Source of the DNA: Planctomycetes bacterium B3_Pla
GTDB lineage: Bacteria; Planctomycetota; Phycisphaerae; Sedimentisphaerales; Anaerobacaceae
Direction of reading: 5' to 3'
Length of the DNA: 64,000 nt
Assembly (NCBI GenBank): GCA_005223045.1
Contig: NJBM01000003.1
Location: forward strand, 248,001-312,000
The notes under the pieces are model-generated. The model made no database searches and was not told the DNA's origin. It was given only the letters and a program-made list of their open reading frames with translations. The position numbers and the translations under genes are program-made. Numbering within the stretch: the first letter of the stretch is position 1; each line of letters begins with the position of its first letter. Of this stretch, positions 63,508 to 64,000 are shown in pieces.

Positions 63508-64000
63508 TTCTCCTCTGTCTCCTTACAGGGCGCGATGACACCTATCACATAACTTACCGGCCACCCTCTCACGCAAATACCGAGATGGCCCTCCCGTCTC
63601 GAGCTATGTGTACATTCTCTTAGTCGTGTAGAGTCAGTATATCAAAACAGACACGAGAACGAAAGCAAATAATGCGTTTATTCTCGGACCTACACATATT
63701 TTATTATCGGACATATCAATATCGTAGCTTTAGCCCAACATGCACAATCCCTAAAAAAAGAAAATATCCATTGGAACATCGTCATCATGGTAAAGAGGCT
63801 GTCGGCGGGAACGGCATTTGAGCCGGGTTGTTCAACCGCAAATCGTCTCAAATCAGTGCAGCCGAAACGATTCCTGCACCTTGCGTGGCTGTTCTTGCGC
63901 AAAACGCGGGCTTCGTCGGATGCTGTTAAAGGCGGTATTAGCACGGAAGGGCTCGTGGCGAGTTCAAATCATTATGCAGCAGGAGTGAGTGGGATCGGAT
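63508..64000. other. Right-end intergenic region / possible partial ORF
   Basis: No convincing gene. An open plus-strand frame from about 63787 runs to the window end without a stop but has no ribosome site or known motif. The downstream sequence would be needed to judge it. Nothing else was recognised. Confidence 0.3.

Noticed and set aside
63787-64000. Partial gene at the right edge
   Set aside because: Open frame to the window end but no start signal or protein motif; cannot be supported.

Overview
The window looks like a chromosomal stretch of a heterotrophic planctomycete, most likely of the Phycisphaerae / Sedimentisphaerales type. This rests on the gene mix: several twin-arginine or lipoprotein sulfatases, Tat-exported Gfo/Idh/MocA and aldo-keto reductase-like proteins, LamG and parallel beta-helix secreted proteins, a HzsA-related haem protein, a PEP-CTERM-like protein and a type IV pilus / type II secretion-like operon. 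Codon third positions are moderately GC-rich. No rRNA, tRNA or CRISPR array was recognised.

Layout. 1-6.6 kb (+): pilus/secretion operon (PilM partial, PilN-, PilO-like, a ParA-type ATPase, a PilP-like protein, secretin, PilT-like ATPase). 6.6-21.8 kb: polysaccharide-degradation genes, mostly on the minus strand (GH127, sulfatase, beta-helix protein, GH16+GH5-like fusion, MocA oxidoreductase, LamG protein), with an AKR-like gene and a second sulfatase on the plus strand. 21.9-30.7 kb: a metal-permease-like protein, then a MurNAc recycling cluster (serine hydrolase, NamZ-like exo-muramidase, double-SIS GCKR-like protein, AnmK, MurQ, sodium-solute symporter). 30.6-36 kb: MoeA-like, a DUF5060/DUF4038-type hydrolase with PKD and LamG modules, and an FG-GAP protein. 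36.1-37.9 kb: a deiodinase-like gene read through an in-frame TGA and fused to six CXXCH haem motifs. 38-43 kb: a strong promoter with a GC-rich leader and possible small lipoprotein, then GDPD, a small membrane protein, a symporter and a glycerol-1-phosphate dehydrogenase-like gene. 43-57.5 kb: FHA protein, sugar isomerase-like TIM barrel, GH106-like enzyme, HzsA-related protein, beta-CASP nuclease, third sulfatase, a beta-helix protein and a GH5-like enzyme. 57.5-64 kb: YhaM-type nuclease, a C39-like membrane protein, a Wza-like lipoprotein, an unknown membrane protein, a PEP-CTERM-like protein and a VPG-anchor-like protein.

Together the genes describe a cell that breaks down sulfated or decorated plant/algal glycans outside the cytoplasm, recycles peptidoglycan amino sugars, makes pili and exports polysaccharide. 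The most unusual items are: (1) the probable selenoprotein with UGA at the exact position of the deiodinase selenocysteine and a C-terminal hexahaem region; (2) a 138-bp inverted-repeat mobile element inserted in frame, with a target duplication, inside a signal-peptide coding region; and (3) a double-SIS GCKR-like protein within a MurNAc recycling cluster that also holds a canonical MurQ.
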